Positions 43,968 through 54,124 of a stretch of 64,000 nt of DNA are shown here, piece by piece. The notes beneath the pieces were generated by a model. That model was not told the DNA's origin, did not search any database, and saw only the letters and a list, made by a program, of their open reading frames with translations. The translations under genes and the position numbers were made by a program. The first letter of the stretch is position 1. Each line of letters starts with the position of its first letter. This stretch comes from Leptospira bouyouniensis. Its GTDB lineage: Bacteria; Spirochaetota; Leptospiria; Leptospirales; Leptospiraceae. The stretch lies in the NCBI RefSeq assembly GCF_004769525.1, contig NZ_RQFT01000008.1, positions 124,001-188,000 of the forward strand. Reading direction: 5' to 3'.

Positions 43968-46900
43968 TTATTTACGTCGAAGTTCTGTGAGTCGAGCAAA
44001 TAATCGGTTGTTTTCTTTATGGTATGGCCGTCTTAATTTCACTCGTTCCGAATAATCAAACGCAGCAGCAATATCCCCATTGGAAAAGAGTGCCTCTGCA
44101 ATATAAAACAAAGTCAAACTGTCTGAAGGATTTTTTTGAATGTATGAAACGGCAAACTGTAATGGGAAAACAGACATTCTATGTTCCGTGTAAAGGTATA
44201 TCTTTTGAAAAGAAAGGGGGGCTTCGTTGATATCTGGGAAATGAGATGAAATCATTTTTTCAACCTCTGCCCAATGTTTTTGTTTGTACAATGTGAGAGC
44301 CCTTAAGTAGATTATGTGTTTCGGATGTGTCTTCGGAATGATTATTTCGGAGCCTATTCCCGTGTATTCTACCCGAATCAAAGAAAGATCATCAATCAAA
44401 TCCCCTTGTCTTTTGATTGCGTCACGAATCAAATTTAGATCACCCATTCCCTCAAGCGCGGTTTTCAAAAATAATTCGTCATCTTCATTCACTTCCATTT
44501 CCTGCTCGGAACCAATTAGGATATCATCTCTCCCATCCGAACCAATTAGTAAAACATCTCCCTGTTCCATTTGGAATGTATTAATTTGCAGACTTTTCTT
44601 GGATGCCAAGAGTCCCAATTTCGCACACACATAGTTATGTGGTAGGAAAAATGTTTTTCCGTTACGGTATATGACGGGCCGAGGGTGTTCCGCATTCAAA
44701 AAATAAAAAAATCCAGTTTCATCATCGATCAAACAAAGAAACATTGAGATCAACATGGATCCGTCAAATGTTACAAGTGTGTTGTGTAATTCAAAATATG
44801 CATTACTCACCCATCTTTCAGGAGTGATGTCTCTTACATCCTCTGACTGGCCATTTCGTTTGATAATAGCTTCAAAAACCGATCCAATCACAAGTGCACC
44901 ACTAGCACCTTGCATCGATTTTCCCATTGCATCTCCATTCAATACTACAATGTATTTTTTGTTTTGTAATTGAATGGAAGACGAAACACATAAATCTCCT
45001 CCGATTTCTGAATTCCATTGTTTGTATGAAAATTTTTTCTTTTGTTCCGTTAAGAACTGAATATTCATATTCGATGATCGGGCATGATTTTGTGTGAGTG
45101 GTTCAATCAATAATGATGCTAAAAAATAATCACCGTCCTGCTGTTCTTTGAGTCCTTGCACTTCCGTCAATGCAGAATTTAATTCCTTGGTCCTTTCATC
45201 TACTTTTTGTTCCAAGTTTGAATATAATAGTGAGTTTTCAATCGACACAGCAATTTGCGAAGATAAAATCTTAAGAATTTCAACTCTGCCTGGAGTAAAT
45301 GCATCTGTCGTTAGGTTATTTTCCAAATACACGATCCCAACAACTGTTCCATGACTCAAAATTGGATAACACAATAATGATTTTGGAAAATATGTTTTTA
45401 CATATGGATCGTTTTTAAAATCACCTTCTCTTGCCGCATCTCCACAAATCACAACCAATCCTGTTCTCACAACATACGCGATAATCTGAGTTGGAATTTT
45501 ATTTTGGTTAATTGTTGAAATTTGGTTTGTGAAGTCTAATTCAAAGGGTGAATCTGCATATACAGATACAGTTTCTGTTTCCAAATTCGACTCGGCAATC
45601 ACCTGCCATTTTGAATCTAAGTTTAATATGAAATAACCACGTTCAGCACCGGCATTCTCGAGTATGATTTTCATCATTTTTTCCAAAAGTCGATTGAGTT
45701 GGATTTCACCGGAAATTGTTTGAGATGCTTTGATGACTGTATTGATATCTAAGTTTGAACCAACGTCTCCAAATATATCTTTTGTTGTACTCAATAAGGA
45801 AACATTATCTGTTGAATCGGTTCTAAAATTCCTACCTATATATTTTTTGAGAGAGATATGTTCCGCTTCTAATTGTTTCACCTTGGAAATAAAACCATAT
45901 TTGCCATAACGATAATGAGCTTCTACAAGGTGTAAGTTACTATACTGATCGAAACCTGTTTCTCTCCACATTCTAACCAGAATTTCGTTTGCAATGGCTT
46001 CTTCTAATATATATCCAGATTCTCTTGCTGAAGTAATGGCCGATTTACAAGCGATCACAGCCTCTGATTTTTGATTTGAGATATATAACTCAATTGCTGA
46101 AACAATTTCATATTTATGACCAAAATTGTCAGGAGAGTTATTGGCCCAAACCTTAAGCCTTTTTGAAAACGATTTTAATCGTTTCAATAAATACTTATTT
46201 GAAATTTCATTAGAGGCAGAAGCATTCGATAATAATTCATAAACTACTAAAGAGCCAAAAAATACATGTTCAGGAACAAACATCATTCCAAACACAGCAC
46301 CCTCCAACTCATCCAACTTTAATGATGCTTGGTATGCTTTATTGATATCACCTAAGAAATATTCCAACCTAAGAGTACATAAATAATAATCAAAAAGTGC
46401 ATTCGAATTCCCTGCCGATTCCCATTCTTTTACAATTTCGGATTCTGAAAAATATCTACCTTCCAAACTGAGTGGGTCAGAAGATTCAGCTCGCATATTT
46501 TCAACCATTTGCATATTCAATCGATGCACTTGGTAGGCATGGTGTTGGCGTAAACTCAGAAGAGATGAATCATAACGAAGTTGGCTTTTATAGAGGTCAT
46601 CTAAGTTCTCTCTATACATCAAACCTTGAAAATGAATATTATTTAAAGAATATGATGCATATTGTAAATCACCAGTTTCCATTCCAACGAGGAAACTTTC
46701 CCAAAACAAATTTTTACCTTCACGTGCATGATTTTTCCAAGGCGAAATCATACAGGTATACATAAAAATTGTTCTACATTTGAATGTTTTTGATTCAAAT
46801 AAATCAAGTAATTTGACACCCAATTTACCAAATTTTAATCCAGATTCATAATCTCCTAGACCTGAACCTTGGATCATACCCATGGCGCAAAATCCAAAAG

Positions 46901-49682
46901 CACTCAACTCACAAAGGCCATTCACCAAACTATAGTTAACCATTTTGAGTACGATCACAGGGAATAAATTTGGCTCTGCTAAAAAAGAAGGTGCAATACA
47001 AGCATTTAGCAAACGCATAATCGCCAAATACTTAGGATCACTTGAGAGAGGTAAATTTCCTAATTCCTCTATTTTTTTTGAACCCAACCTAAGTTTAAAT
47101 TTAATAATTTCCGGTAAAGGCGACAATGTAGTGGCATTTTTTGGTAATCGGACTCCTAAAAGTTTAAGAGCTTGTTTCAGTGTTACCAAAACTTCCTTCA
47201 TTTTGTTTTGGGTCACAAGCATAGAAGATTGGAGCTCATACACTAAAATCTTTTCTAAATCTGTTTTGGTTTTTTTTAGAATATAATTAAAACTTTTTTC
47301 AGCTTTTTCAAAGTTCTTAGATAAATACGCTGACCTTGCATAAGCTAGGTGCAACTTCAATGTGTTATCGTAATGAGTTTCCCATTCTTCATCTTTCATC
47401 AACCCGACCATACGTTCAAAAAAAGTAAACGCAGCGTCGTAAGCGGATGAATTTAATGCTTTAAATCCTGCCCTTTCATTTAAAGTCCTCAATTGAACCA
47501 ATTCTTGGTCTTTCGTAATTTGAGAAGCGCCTAAATTGAGTTGGTTTACAATTGTAAACAAATGATCATCAAGTTTGTATTTATAAAGAATCGATAAATA
47601 AGTTTTACCAATTTTATAATGTAACTTAGACTTTTCTTCTGGGGATATGATTTTATAAATTGCTTCGCGAATTTTATCGTGCGTGAAGTTGGCATCGTCC
47701 AAACCTAAAATTAAAAATTCTTCGTTAGCTAATGCAACTAAATCCATAGATGCAAGATGAAATGGTCTTTCTGCTATGGTTGCATATATATCATGTCGAA
47801 ACCAGTTTCCAATACACGCAGTTAATTTTAAAGTCTCAATTAAGTTAGGTGGTTGAAGATTAATTTTATCAATAATCAAATCAATGACATTTTCAGAAAT
47901 ATTAACCGAATTGATTTTTTCTTTATCCCAAACCCAACGATTTTCAATGAATTGTATATAAGATCTTTCATAAAGATTCTTAAACATTTCGTTGACATGA
48001 AACGGATTCCCTTTTGTTTTTTTCCAAATAATTTCCGATATTCCAGTGATTTCCGACTCTGGCAAAGATAGGGTTTCGGATACTAATAATGAAATATCAC
48101 TTTCCCTCAACGGATCTAATTGAATTTCGGTGATAGATGTTTTTGTTTCCCTCAGTTCCTCCAACATACGAAAAAATGGATCAGTAGGATACACTTCGTT
48201 GTCTCGATAAGAAAGAATTATAAAAAAATAAAATAATTCAGGATCGGTGATGACCTCTTTTAGCAATAGAATACTTGAGGAATCGGCCCATTGTAAATCA
48301 TCCAAAAACATAACAACTGGATGTTCTTTAGTACAAACTGTTCGCAAAAATTTGCGAAATACTAAATGAAATCGATTTTCAGTTTCTACCGTATCAAGTT
48401 CTGGAGGGATCGGAACATTACCCAAAAGTTGGGATAACTCAGGGACTACATCGATAATAAGTTTGGCATTAGTACCTAGAGCCTGGGAAAGTATTGTTTT
48501 CCATTCCTTAACAGATGTTTCATTTTCAGATAACAGCTGCTTTACTAACCCTTGCAATGCTAAATTGATGGCACGGTATGGAATTGATTTTTTATATAAA
48601 TCAAATTTACCAGATGTAAAATATGCCCTTTCAATGGTAACAGGTTTTTGTATTTCGTTAATGAGAGCAGATTTTCCAATCCCTGAACGTCCCGAAATTA
48701 AAAAGGTTTCAATTTTACCTTCGGTAGCATTTAAGAATTTTTCCTCAAAAGTTTGTAACTGAGTTTCCCTTCCATATAATTTCTTTGGAATTTGAAAACG
48801 AGAAGACTTATCATTTTTTGCTAATTCCATATGGAAGGAATCAAGTTCTTCTTTACCATTTTCCAATAATACAGATTGGATTGTGATCAAATCAGAGAGT
48901 AATCCAGTTGCAGTTTGGTAACGATCTTCCGGATTCTTTTCCAAAAGTTTCATGATTAAATCAGACAATATTTTTGGAGCATGACTTCTTTCTTTTGGAG
49001 ATAAAGGGATTCGCGCAAGATGAGCGTGAACCATCTCCAAACTATCTGTGTATAAAAATGGAAGTTCACCTGTGATCAATTGGTATAAAGTAACACCCAA
49101 TGAATAGAAGTCCGTACGATAATCAACCGTACGATTCATGCGACCAGTCTGTTCTGGCGATATATGAGCCAACGTTCCCGTTAAATTTTGGTTCATCGGG
49201 AGATAAAAACTTCTATGTGTCAGCAAAGTGGCTGATCCAAAATCAATGATTTTTAAATTACCAGTTTCAGGATGAAAGATGATATTTTGTGCTTTAATAT
49301 CATTATGTACAACTTTTGCTTTATGAATATCACTAAGAGCCTTACATATTTCGATAGATATATTTAAAAATGTCTGTAAATTGCTATATTTGCCACTTAA
49401 CTGAAGTTTTGCGAGATCGAAATATTCAATGTGAGGAAAAACAATAGCAACTGTATTTTGGTATGACTCAAACCCAAGGGGTTTTAATGTATAGGGAGAA
49501 TCAATAGTTTTTAGAATTTCAAATTCATTTTTAAATCTGGTAATCTCATGATTATCTGGATAGTCCCGATTTAGGAGTTTTACGACTACCGGAGTTTTTT
49601 TATCGTCTTCCCCAATGTAAACAGAGCTTCGTTTCCCCAAATGGAGCTCTTTTGTTACTTTATATTTTCCAATCGTAAACAA
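43968..49682 (-). CDS. Giant fusion: Ser/Thr kinase + AAA/NTPase + GAF + SpoIIE phosphatase
   Basis: 1904 residues from a TTG start (AAGGA upstream). Residues 7-265 are a Hanks-type kinase: Lys35, catalytic HNDIKAQN (126-133), DFG (147-149) and SPEQTGR. An AAA-like ATPase follows: Walker A GRSGIGKS (331-338) and Walker B FLDDLQWAD (459-467). Long helical TPR-like repeats cover about 650-1300. A GAF domain lies at ~1325-1490. A SpoIIE PP2C lies at ~1515-1760. A TPR-like tail ends the protein. Kinase and phosphatase in one chain suggest a self-contained switch. It is in the 12-gene operon, next to acpS. Confidence 0.93.
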   Translation of the reverse strand: MFTIGKYKVTKELHLGKRSSVYIGEDDKKTPVVVKLLNRDYPDNHEITRFKNEFEILKTIDSPYTLKPLGFESYQNTVAIVFPHIEYFDLAKLQLSGKYSNLQTFLNISIEICKALSDIHKAKVVHNDIKAQNIIFHPETGNLKIIDFGSATLLTHRSFYLPMNQNLTGTLAHISPEQTGRMNRTVDYRTDFYSLGVTLYQLITGELPFLYTDSLEMVHAHLARIPLSPKERSHAPKILSDLIMKLLEKNPEDRYQTATGLLSDLITIQSVLLENGKEELDSFHMELAKNDKSSRFQIPKKLYGRETQLQTFEEKFLNATEGKIETFLISGRSGIGKSALINEIQKPVTIERAYFTSGKFDLYKKSIPYRAINLALQGLVKQLLSENETSVKEWKTILSQALGTNAKLIIDVVPELSQLLGNVPIPPELDTVETENRFHLVFRKFLRTVCTKEHPVVMFLDDLQWADSSSILLLKEVITDPELFYFFIILSYRDNEVYPTDPFFRMLEELRETKTSITEIQLDPLRESDISLLVSETLSLPESEITGISEIIWKKTKGNPFHVNEMFKNLYERSYIQFIENRWVWDKEKINSVNISENVIDLIIDKINLQPPNLIETLKLTACIGNWFRHDIYATIAERPFHLASMDLVALANEEFLILGLDDANFTHDKIREAIYKIISPEEKSKLHYKIGKTYLSILYKYKLDDHLFTIVNQLNLGASQITKDQELVQLRTLNERAGFKALNSSAYDAAFTFFERMVGLMKDEEWETHYDNTLKLHLAYARSAYLSKNFEKAEKSFNYILKKTKTDLEKILVYELQSSMLVTQNKMKEVLVTLKQALKLLGVRLPKNATTLSPLPEIIKFKLRLGSKKIEELGNLPLSSDPKYLAIMRLLNACIAPSFLAEPNLFPVIVLKMVNYSLVNGLCELSAFGFCAMGMIQGSGLGDYESGLKFGKLGVKLLDLFESKTFKCRTIFMYTCMISPWKNHAREGKNLFWESFLVGMETGDLQYASYSLNNIHFQGLMYRENLDDLYKSQLRYDSSLLSLRQHHAYQVHRLNMQMVENMRAESSDPLSLEGRYFSESEIVKEWESAGNSNALFDYYLCTLRLEYFLGDINKAYQASLKLDELEGAVFGMMFVPEHVFFGSLVVYELLSNASASNEISNKYLLKRLKSFSKRLKVWANNSPDNFGHKYEIVSAIELYISNQKSEAVIACKSAITSARESGYILEEAIANEILVRMWRETGFDQYSNLHLVEAHYRYGKYGFISKVKQLEAEHISLKKYIGRNFRTDSTDNVSLLSTTKDIFGDVGSNLDINTVIKASQTISGEIQLNRLLEKMMKIILENAGAERGYFILNLDSKWQVIAESNLETETVSVYADSPFELDFTNQISTINQNKIPTQIIAYVVRTGLVVICGDAAREGDFKNDPYVKTYFPKSLLCYPILSHGTVVGIVYLENNLTTDAFTPGRVEILKILSSQIAVSIENSLLYSNLEQKVDERTKELNSALTEVQGLKEQQDGDYFLASLLIEPLTQNHARSSNMNIQFLTEQKKKFSYKQWNSEIGGDLCVSSSIQLQNKKYIVVLNGDAMGKSMQGASGALVIGSVFEAIIKRNGQSEDVRDITPERWVSNAYFELHNTLVTFDGSMLISMFLCLIDDETGFFYFLNAEHPRPVIYRNGKTFFLPHNYVCAKLGLLASKKSLQINTFQMEQGDVLLIGSDGRDDILIGSEQEMEVNEDDELFLKTALEGMGDLNLIRDAIKRQGDLIDDLSLIRVEYTGIGSEIIIPKTHPKHIIYLRALTLYKQKHWAEVEKMISSHFPDINEAPLSFQKIYLYTEHRMSVFPLQFAVSYIQKNPSDSLTLFYIAEALFSNGDIAAAFDYSERVKLRRPYHKENNRLFARLTELRRK

Positions 49683-49691
49683 AAGAATTCC

Positions 49692-50456
49692 TTATCTTGC
49701 CGTTTTTCCACCGTCGACAGGAATCACAGCACCTGTAATGAATGCCGCACCCTCTCCAGACAACCAAACACATGTTTTAGCAACTTCTTCTGGGGTTGCC
49801 ATTCTTCCTAGTGCATACGATTTCATTCTTTCTTTTTTCACTTCTTCAGGATTTGGTACATTCGCATAAAATACATCATCCATTTCTGTTTGGATCCCAC
49901 CAGGGCAAAGTGCAATAACTCTTATCCCATTTGCTCCATATTCTAATGCTGCTGATTTTGTAAGTCCAATGATTCCATGTTTTGACATTGAGTAAGGACC
50001 TGCCTTTTCTTTTCCACGGAGACCCAAAGCTGAAGATACATTAATAATTACACCACCATCACCTTGTTTCAGAAACTGTTTCAATTCAAATTGCATGGAT
50101 AAAAATGTACCTTTTAAGTTTACATCCATTACTGAATCAAAAATATCCAAAGGATAATCCGCAGTCGTTTTTAATACACCAGAGATCCCTGCATTGTTGA
50201 CCGCAACATCGATACGACCATACTTTTCTATGATGGTTTCTACAAAATTACGAACTGCTTCCGATTGTGTGACATCACATTTGAAATATAGTCCCTCCCC
50301 ACCTTGTTTTTTTAAGAGAGAAAGAGTTTCCTCACCTTCTTGTTTTCTGCGGCCGCAAAATCCGACCACATAACCCGCATTAGCATACTCTAATACAATT
50401 GATCTACCTAAGCCAGATGTTCCACCCGTAACTAAAGCGACTTTTTTCTCTTTCAT
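49692..50456 (-). CDS. Short-chain dehydrogenase/reductase (FabG-like)
   Basis: 254 residues. TGGTSGLGRSI (NAD(P) loop), VNNAGISG, SSALG and the catalytic YSMSKHG, ending in VIPVDGGKTAR. This is the compact classical SDR form, related to FabG and 3-oxoacyl or 3-hydroxy reductases. Overlap of 4 nt with the PilZ-family gene and a 9-bp gap to the giant kinase gene put it in the operon. With acpS, PlsC and an AfsA-like protein nearby, a fatty-acyl substrate is a reasonable guess. Confidence 0.88.
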   Translation of the reverse strand: MKEKKVALVTGGTSGLGRSIVLEYANAGYVVGFCGRRKQEGEETLSLLKKQGGEGLYFKCDVTQSEAVRNFVETIIEKYGRIDVAVNNAGISGVLKTTADYPLDIFDSVMDVNLKGTFLSMQFELKQFLKQGDGGVIINVSSALGLRGKEKAGPYSMSKHGIIGLTKSAALEYGANGIRVIALCPGGIQTEMDDVFYANVPNPEEVKKERMKSYALGRMATPEEVAKTCVWLSGEGAAFITGAVIPVDGGKTAR

Positions 50457-51721
50457 TGGATTTCCCTATCTTCTATCAATCTTCCATATCGATTGATTGC
50501 TTCCTTTACATTTGCCCGATCCAATTCCGAAATTTCTTCAAAACGAAATCCTGCAAAAAAGGTATCTTCATTATTATCGTCTTCTTTTACCCATAATAAA
50601 ATACAAGTTCCATGTACGAAACCAACAATATCAAAATGCATAAAAAATTCTAGCTGTTGTTTCGTAGACAAACTGCCTGGGTGGATTCCTGAGCACCGCA
50701 CCATAAACCCTGAATTTGAGATATTTTCAATGGTAGAAACGATATTACGTCCATTTTCACGGATTGAAATATTATTTTTAAATCGATCCAAAATTCGAAA
50801 CCTTGGATCGATTTCATACACTTCTTCTTGTGTGCTTTTTAAGCGTTTGTAGACTTTTAAAGGCAAAATACTTGCTGCCATTTCTATCTTGGTGATCTCT
50901 TGATTTTCTTGGTACGCCGTGATAGCAAGCTTCGAATAGTTCCAATAACCAGCTTTGCTGAATTTCACCTCTTTTGCCTTTGCCCTAAGTTTGATGGGCA
51001 TATTCATTTTAGCATATTGAAAAAATTCTGAATTCAAATATAACAATAAGAAGGTGACATCTTCAAACGGAACTTTTCCAAACATATGATTACATGCGAT
51101 TCCAAATTGCCTTGCTGCTTCTACAATTTGCATTCCAGATATATGTTTTAAATTGGGTGGTGAAAAAAATTTGTGAGTAGGTGGAATGTATAAATTCGCA
51201 AAAAAAGTATCTCGTTTCGGAATCTCTGGGAACCTTTCAAAGATTTCAGAAAGCATCGATTTTTCAACATTTCCTACATAATAATCTCTACGTTTGACAA
51301 GTTGTAAAATTTTTATCTCATCTGCTTCTGTCACCAAATCATTTAAGACATACTGCTCGATTTCTTGATCAAAGTGATAAAATTGACTCAGAAACTCTTT
51401 CCCAGAATCATCAATATTTGCTTCATTCAAAATTCTATCTGCAGATTCTTTTCGAATTCGAGAAGGAATTGTTTTTAATTGATAATAACTACCCGTTTGA
51501 TCAGTCCTTTTATAATAGTAGAATAGAAGGAATTCTCTGTCTTGATTGTTCAGTTTTGGTAAAACATCATGTTCCATGATATCAGCCAAAATCAATCGAG
51601 GCAGTGCTCTTCTTATATTCGAAACAAAACTATCATCTTGGTAGTATGTGCGAGTGTATCGTTTATCAAGGGGTAAAACGGTAGGGAGATCTTCTTTTTC
51701 GGAAACCTTCATTTGTATCAA
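50453..51721 (-). CDS. AfsA-like hotdog domain + PilZ domain protein
   Basis: 422 residues. Residues 1-175 are a helical N-terminal region. Residues ~180-295 resemble the AfsA (A-factor synthase) hotdog repeat: SGMQIVEAARQFGIACNHMFG, then FFQYAKMNMPIKLRAKAKEV and ITAYQENQEITKIEMAASIL. Residues 310-410 are PilZ-like, with NISNSG at 333-338 and LLWVKEDDN later. PilZ binds c-di-GMP; AfsA domains handle acyl thioesters. It is the first gene of the operon. Some leptospiral proteins with this region carry a DUF1577 name; that is memory, not checked. Confidence 0.75.
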   Translation of the reverse strand: MIQMKVSEKEDLPTVLPLDKRYTRTYYQDDSFVSNIRRALPRLILADIMEHDVLPKLNNQDREFLLFYYYKRTDQTGSYYQLKTIPSRIRKESADRILNEANIDDSGKEFLSQFYHFDQEIEQYVLNDLVTEADEIKILQLVKRRDYYVGNVEKSMLSEIFERFPEIPKRDTFFANLYIPPTHKFFSPPNLKHISGMQIVEAARQFGIACNHMFGKVPFEDVTFLLLYLNSEFFQYAKMNMPIKLRAKAKEVKFSKAGYWNYSKLAITAYQENQEITKIEMAASILPLKVYKRLKSTQEEVYEIDPRFRILDRFKNNISIRENGRNIVSTIENISNSGFMVRCSGIHPGSLSTKQQLEFFMHFDIVGFVHGTCILLWVKEDDNNEDTFFAGFRFEEISELDRANVKEAINRYGRLIEDREIQ

Positions 51722-51814
51722 CCAGGAATCTACTCTAGGATTAGTCCGTAGATTCCAATGGGATAGGTTTCAGCGCAAGTAATTTAACATCGATTTGACA
51801 AAATTAAGTTAATT

Positions 51815-52246
51815 TCACCTAACAACAGTTACTGAGCATGGTGCATAGTGTACAACACGATCTGATACACTACCCATGATGAATCTTCCTAAAATTCCAT
51901 GCCCTCGGCTTCCAATCACGATCAAATCGGCCTTTTCTTTTTCTGCCAACTTGCATATTTCTTCAGCAGGATATCCTTCCAAAACCACACGTTCCCATTT
52001 CACTGATGTTTCATCTAAGATAGGATGAATCTTTTCAAACCTTTGTTCAGAAATCCACTTGACTCTGTCTTTTCCAGGAGGAGCGGCATCATAATAACCA
52101 GGAAGCGGACCAAAATCTTCAATGACTTCTACAACGTAACAAATTGCTTTACTTGCTTTTGCTATTGCCAATCCAAATTCCAAGGCTTTTGCTGAACTGG
52201 GTGAACCATCAATTGGAATGATCAGTTTTTGAATTAATTTTTCCAT
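51815..52246 (-). CDS. Universal stress protein (UspA family)
   Basis: 143 residues, one Usp domain. Starts [23 protein letters not shown] and ends [33 protein letters not shown], including the ATP-binding G-2x-G-9x-G-S pattern. ATP-binding subtype by that motif. It lies alone between the potC end and the PilZ gene, with a 157-bp upstream gap. The gap contains a near-perfect 14-bp palindrome (TTGACAATTATCAA at 52293-52306) that could regulate it. Confidence 0.92.
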   Translation of the reverse strand: MEKLIQKLIIPIDGSPSSAKALEFGLAIAKASKAICYVVEVIEDFGPLPGYYDAAPPGKDRVKWISEQRFEKIHPILDETSVKWERVVLEGYPAEEICKLAEKEKADLIVIGSRGHGILGRFIMGSVSDRVVHYAPCSVTVVR

Positions 52247-52403
52247 AGAAAGATACTACCATGCTCCTTTGGATTGTGAAAGTGAATTTCCATTGACAAT
52301 TATCAAAAGATTCCGAACGGCTTCCCAAAAATCTCTTATCTTAAAGAAATCAAATCGAAACTTTTATCCTGGAAAAACCTTGGAATTCAAATTAGTAAGT
52401 CTA

Positions 52404-53210
52404 TTATTTTTTTCTACCATCATCTTCTTTTGTGAGGTAGTATGCCACCAAAATGGGAATGGTTGTGACAAGAATTACAAATACAGCAACAACGTTTGTC
52501 ACAGGCCTTTGTCTAGGACGAATAAATTCTGTTAACATCCAAATGGGAACTGTGGATTGTTGGCCTGCCGTAAAAGTTGTGACAATCACTTCATCAAATG
52601 ACAAAGCAAAAGACAACATTCCACCAGCTAACAATGCTGTGGCGATATTTGGCAATATGACAAAGCGAAATGTTTGCCAAGGATTGGCTCCTAAATCCAT
52701 CGAAGCTTCCACCATTGAATGAGAACTTCTTCGTAACCTTGCCAGGACATTATTATAAACAGTTACGATACAAAATGTTGCATGTGCTATGACGATGGTC
52801 CATGTACTAAAAGGAATCCCAAACAAGGACATCGCAGACCGAAGTGAAATCCCTGTTACAATTCCCGGAAGTGCAATGGGTAAAATTACAAGAAAGGATA
52901 TAATTTCCTTTCCAAAAAACTGACTTCGATAAACAGCAAGGCAGGCAAGTGTTCCTAAAAAAATAGCAATGAAGGTTGAAATCAATGCAACCTGTGAAGA
53001 AAGAATGATGGCCTCCCATATATCATTGCGATCCCATGCCACCCCAAACCACTTAGTTGTAAAACCAGGAAGTGGGAATTGAAATGTTTTTTCATCGGTA
53101 GAAAAAGCATACATGATGATGAGTAGAATGGGAATGTGGATGAATAAAAAACCGAATAAAGTTGCAGTTCTTAAACCGATAGATCCTAAGTTCCATTTAG
53201 AGCGCATCAA
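52404..53210 (-). CDS. potC: Polyamine ABC importer permease (PotC/YdcV type)
   Basis: 268 residues, about six membrane segments. ABC permease EAA loop: EASMDLGANPWQTFRFVILPN. FSTDEKTFQFPLPGFTTKWF after the first segment is typical of PotC/YdcV. It overlaps potB by 14 nt and is the last gene of the potDABC operon. Confidence 0.9.
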   Translation of the reverse strand: MMRSKWNLGSIGLRTATLFGFLFIHIPILLIIMYAFSTDEKTFQFPLPGFTTKWFGVAWDRNDIWEAIILSSQVALISTFIAIFLGTLACLAVYRSQFFGKEIISFLVILPIALPGIVTGISLRSAMSLFGIPFSTWTIVIAHATFCIVTVYNNVLARLRRSSHSMVEASMDLGANPWQTFRFVILPNIATALLAGGMLSFALSFDEVIVTTFTAGQQSTVPIWMLTEFIRPRQRPVTNVVAVFVILVTTIPILVAYYLTKEDDGRKK

Positions 53211-54114
53211 ATGCTCCTAATCGTTTTGCAATCGATAGATATACCATCATGATGATGATGGGAACGACTGAAAATGCAGCAGCAAGTGGAATGTTCCCTG
53301 CCGTCCCTTGGTGTGTATAAACAGCCATTCCAATAAAATAACTCGAATTACCTATGATGGTAGGAATGATATAATCACCAAGAGTTAAGGAAAATGTAAA
53401 AATAGAACCTGCGACAACTCCTGGGAAAGCCAAAGGTAATATCACCTTACGAAAGGTTTGCGAAGGCCCACCACCTAGATCTGAAGATGCTTCCAAAAGG
53501 GATTTTGGAATTCTTTCCAGTGATGCTTGGATCGGTAAAATCATGTAAGGTAACCATATATATACGAAAACAAGAAACATCCCAATATATGAAAATGATA
53601 AGGAACTACCTCCAATCACAGGGATGGCAAGAACCACATCCAACAAATGTAAGAGACCAAGCTGATCAAGGCACCATGTCAAAATCCCTTCTTTTGCCAT
53701 GATCAGTTTCCAAGAATATACTTTGACTAAATAACTGGACCACAATGGTAACATCACACCCAAATATAGAATTGGTTTGAGAGTTGGACCTGCATTCATC
53801 GCCATAAAATAGGCGATGGGGAATGCAATGATCGCACTCACAACCGTCACGGTAAACGCCATCGTTGTTGTACGGATGATGATATCCCAATTCGTACTTT
53901 GACGAAACAAATCATAATAGGATTCTAATGTAAACTCGCGTTTGATCACACCTGAGAAGGAATCAATGGAGAAAAAACTTTGGATGAGTAGCGTAAACAA
54001 CGAACCTAAATATACGACTCCAAGCCAGATGAGAAGTGGTGCCAAAAGCAAAAAAAGCGCCAAACTTTTTCTGTAAAACAAGAAGGTAAAAAACTTATCA
54101 AAGGTACTAGTCAT
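53197..54114 (-). CDS. potB: Polyamine ABC importer permease (PotB/YdcU type)
   Basis: 305 residues from the ATG 54112-54114 (MTSTFDKFF), with AAGGT 7 nt upstream. A longer reading that starts inside potA is rejected because the chosen start has the better signal. Six membrane segments; the EAA loop is EASSDLGGGPSQTFRKVILPL. It lies 10 bp after potA. Confidence 0.9.
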   Translation of the reverse strand: MTSTFDKFFTFLFYRKSLALFLLLAPLLIWLGVVYLGSLFTLLIQSFFSIDSFSGVIKREFTLESYYDLFRQSTNWDIIIRTTTMAFTVTVVSAIIAFPIAYFMAMNAGPTLKPILYLGVMLPLWSSYLVKVYSWKLIMAKEGILTWCLDQLGLLHLLDVVLAIPVIGGSSLSFSYIGMFLVFVYIWLPYMILPIQASLERIPKSLLEASSDLGGGPSQTFRKVILPLAFPGVVAGSIFTFSLTLGDYIIPTIIGNSSYFIGMAVYTHQGTAGNIPLAAAFSVVPIIIMMVYLSIAKRLGAFDAL

Positions 54115-54124
54115 GGGAATTACC

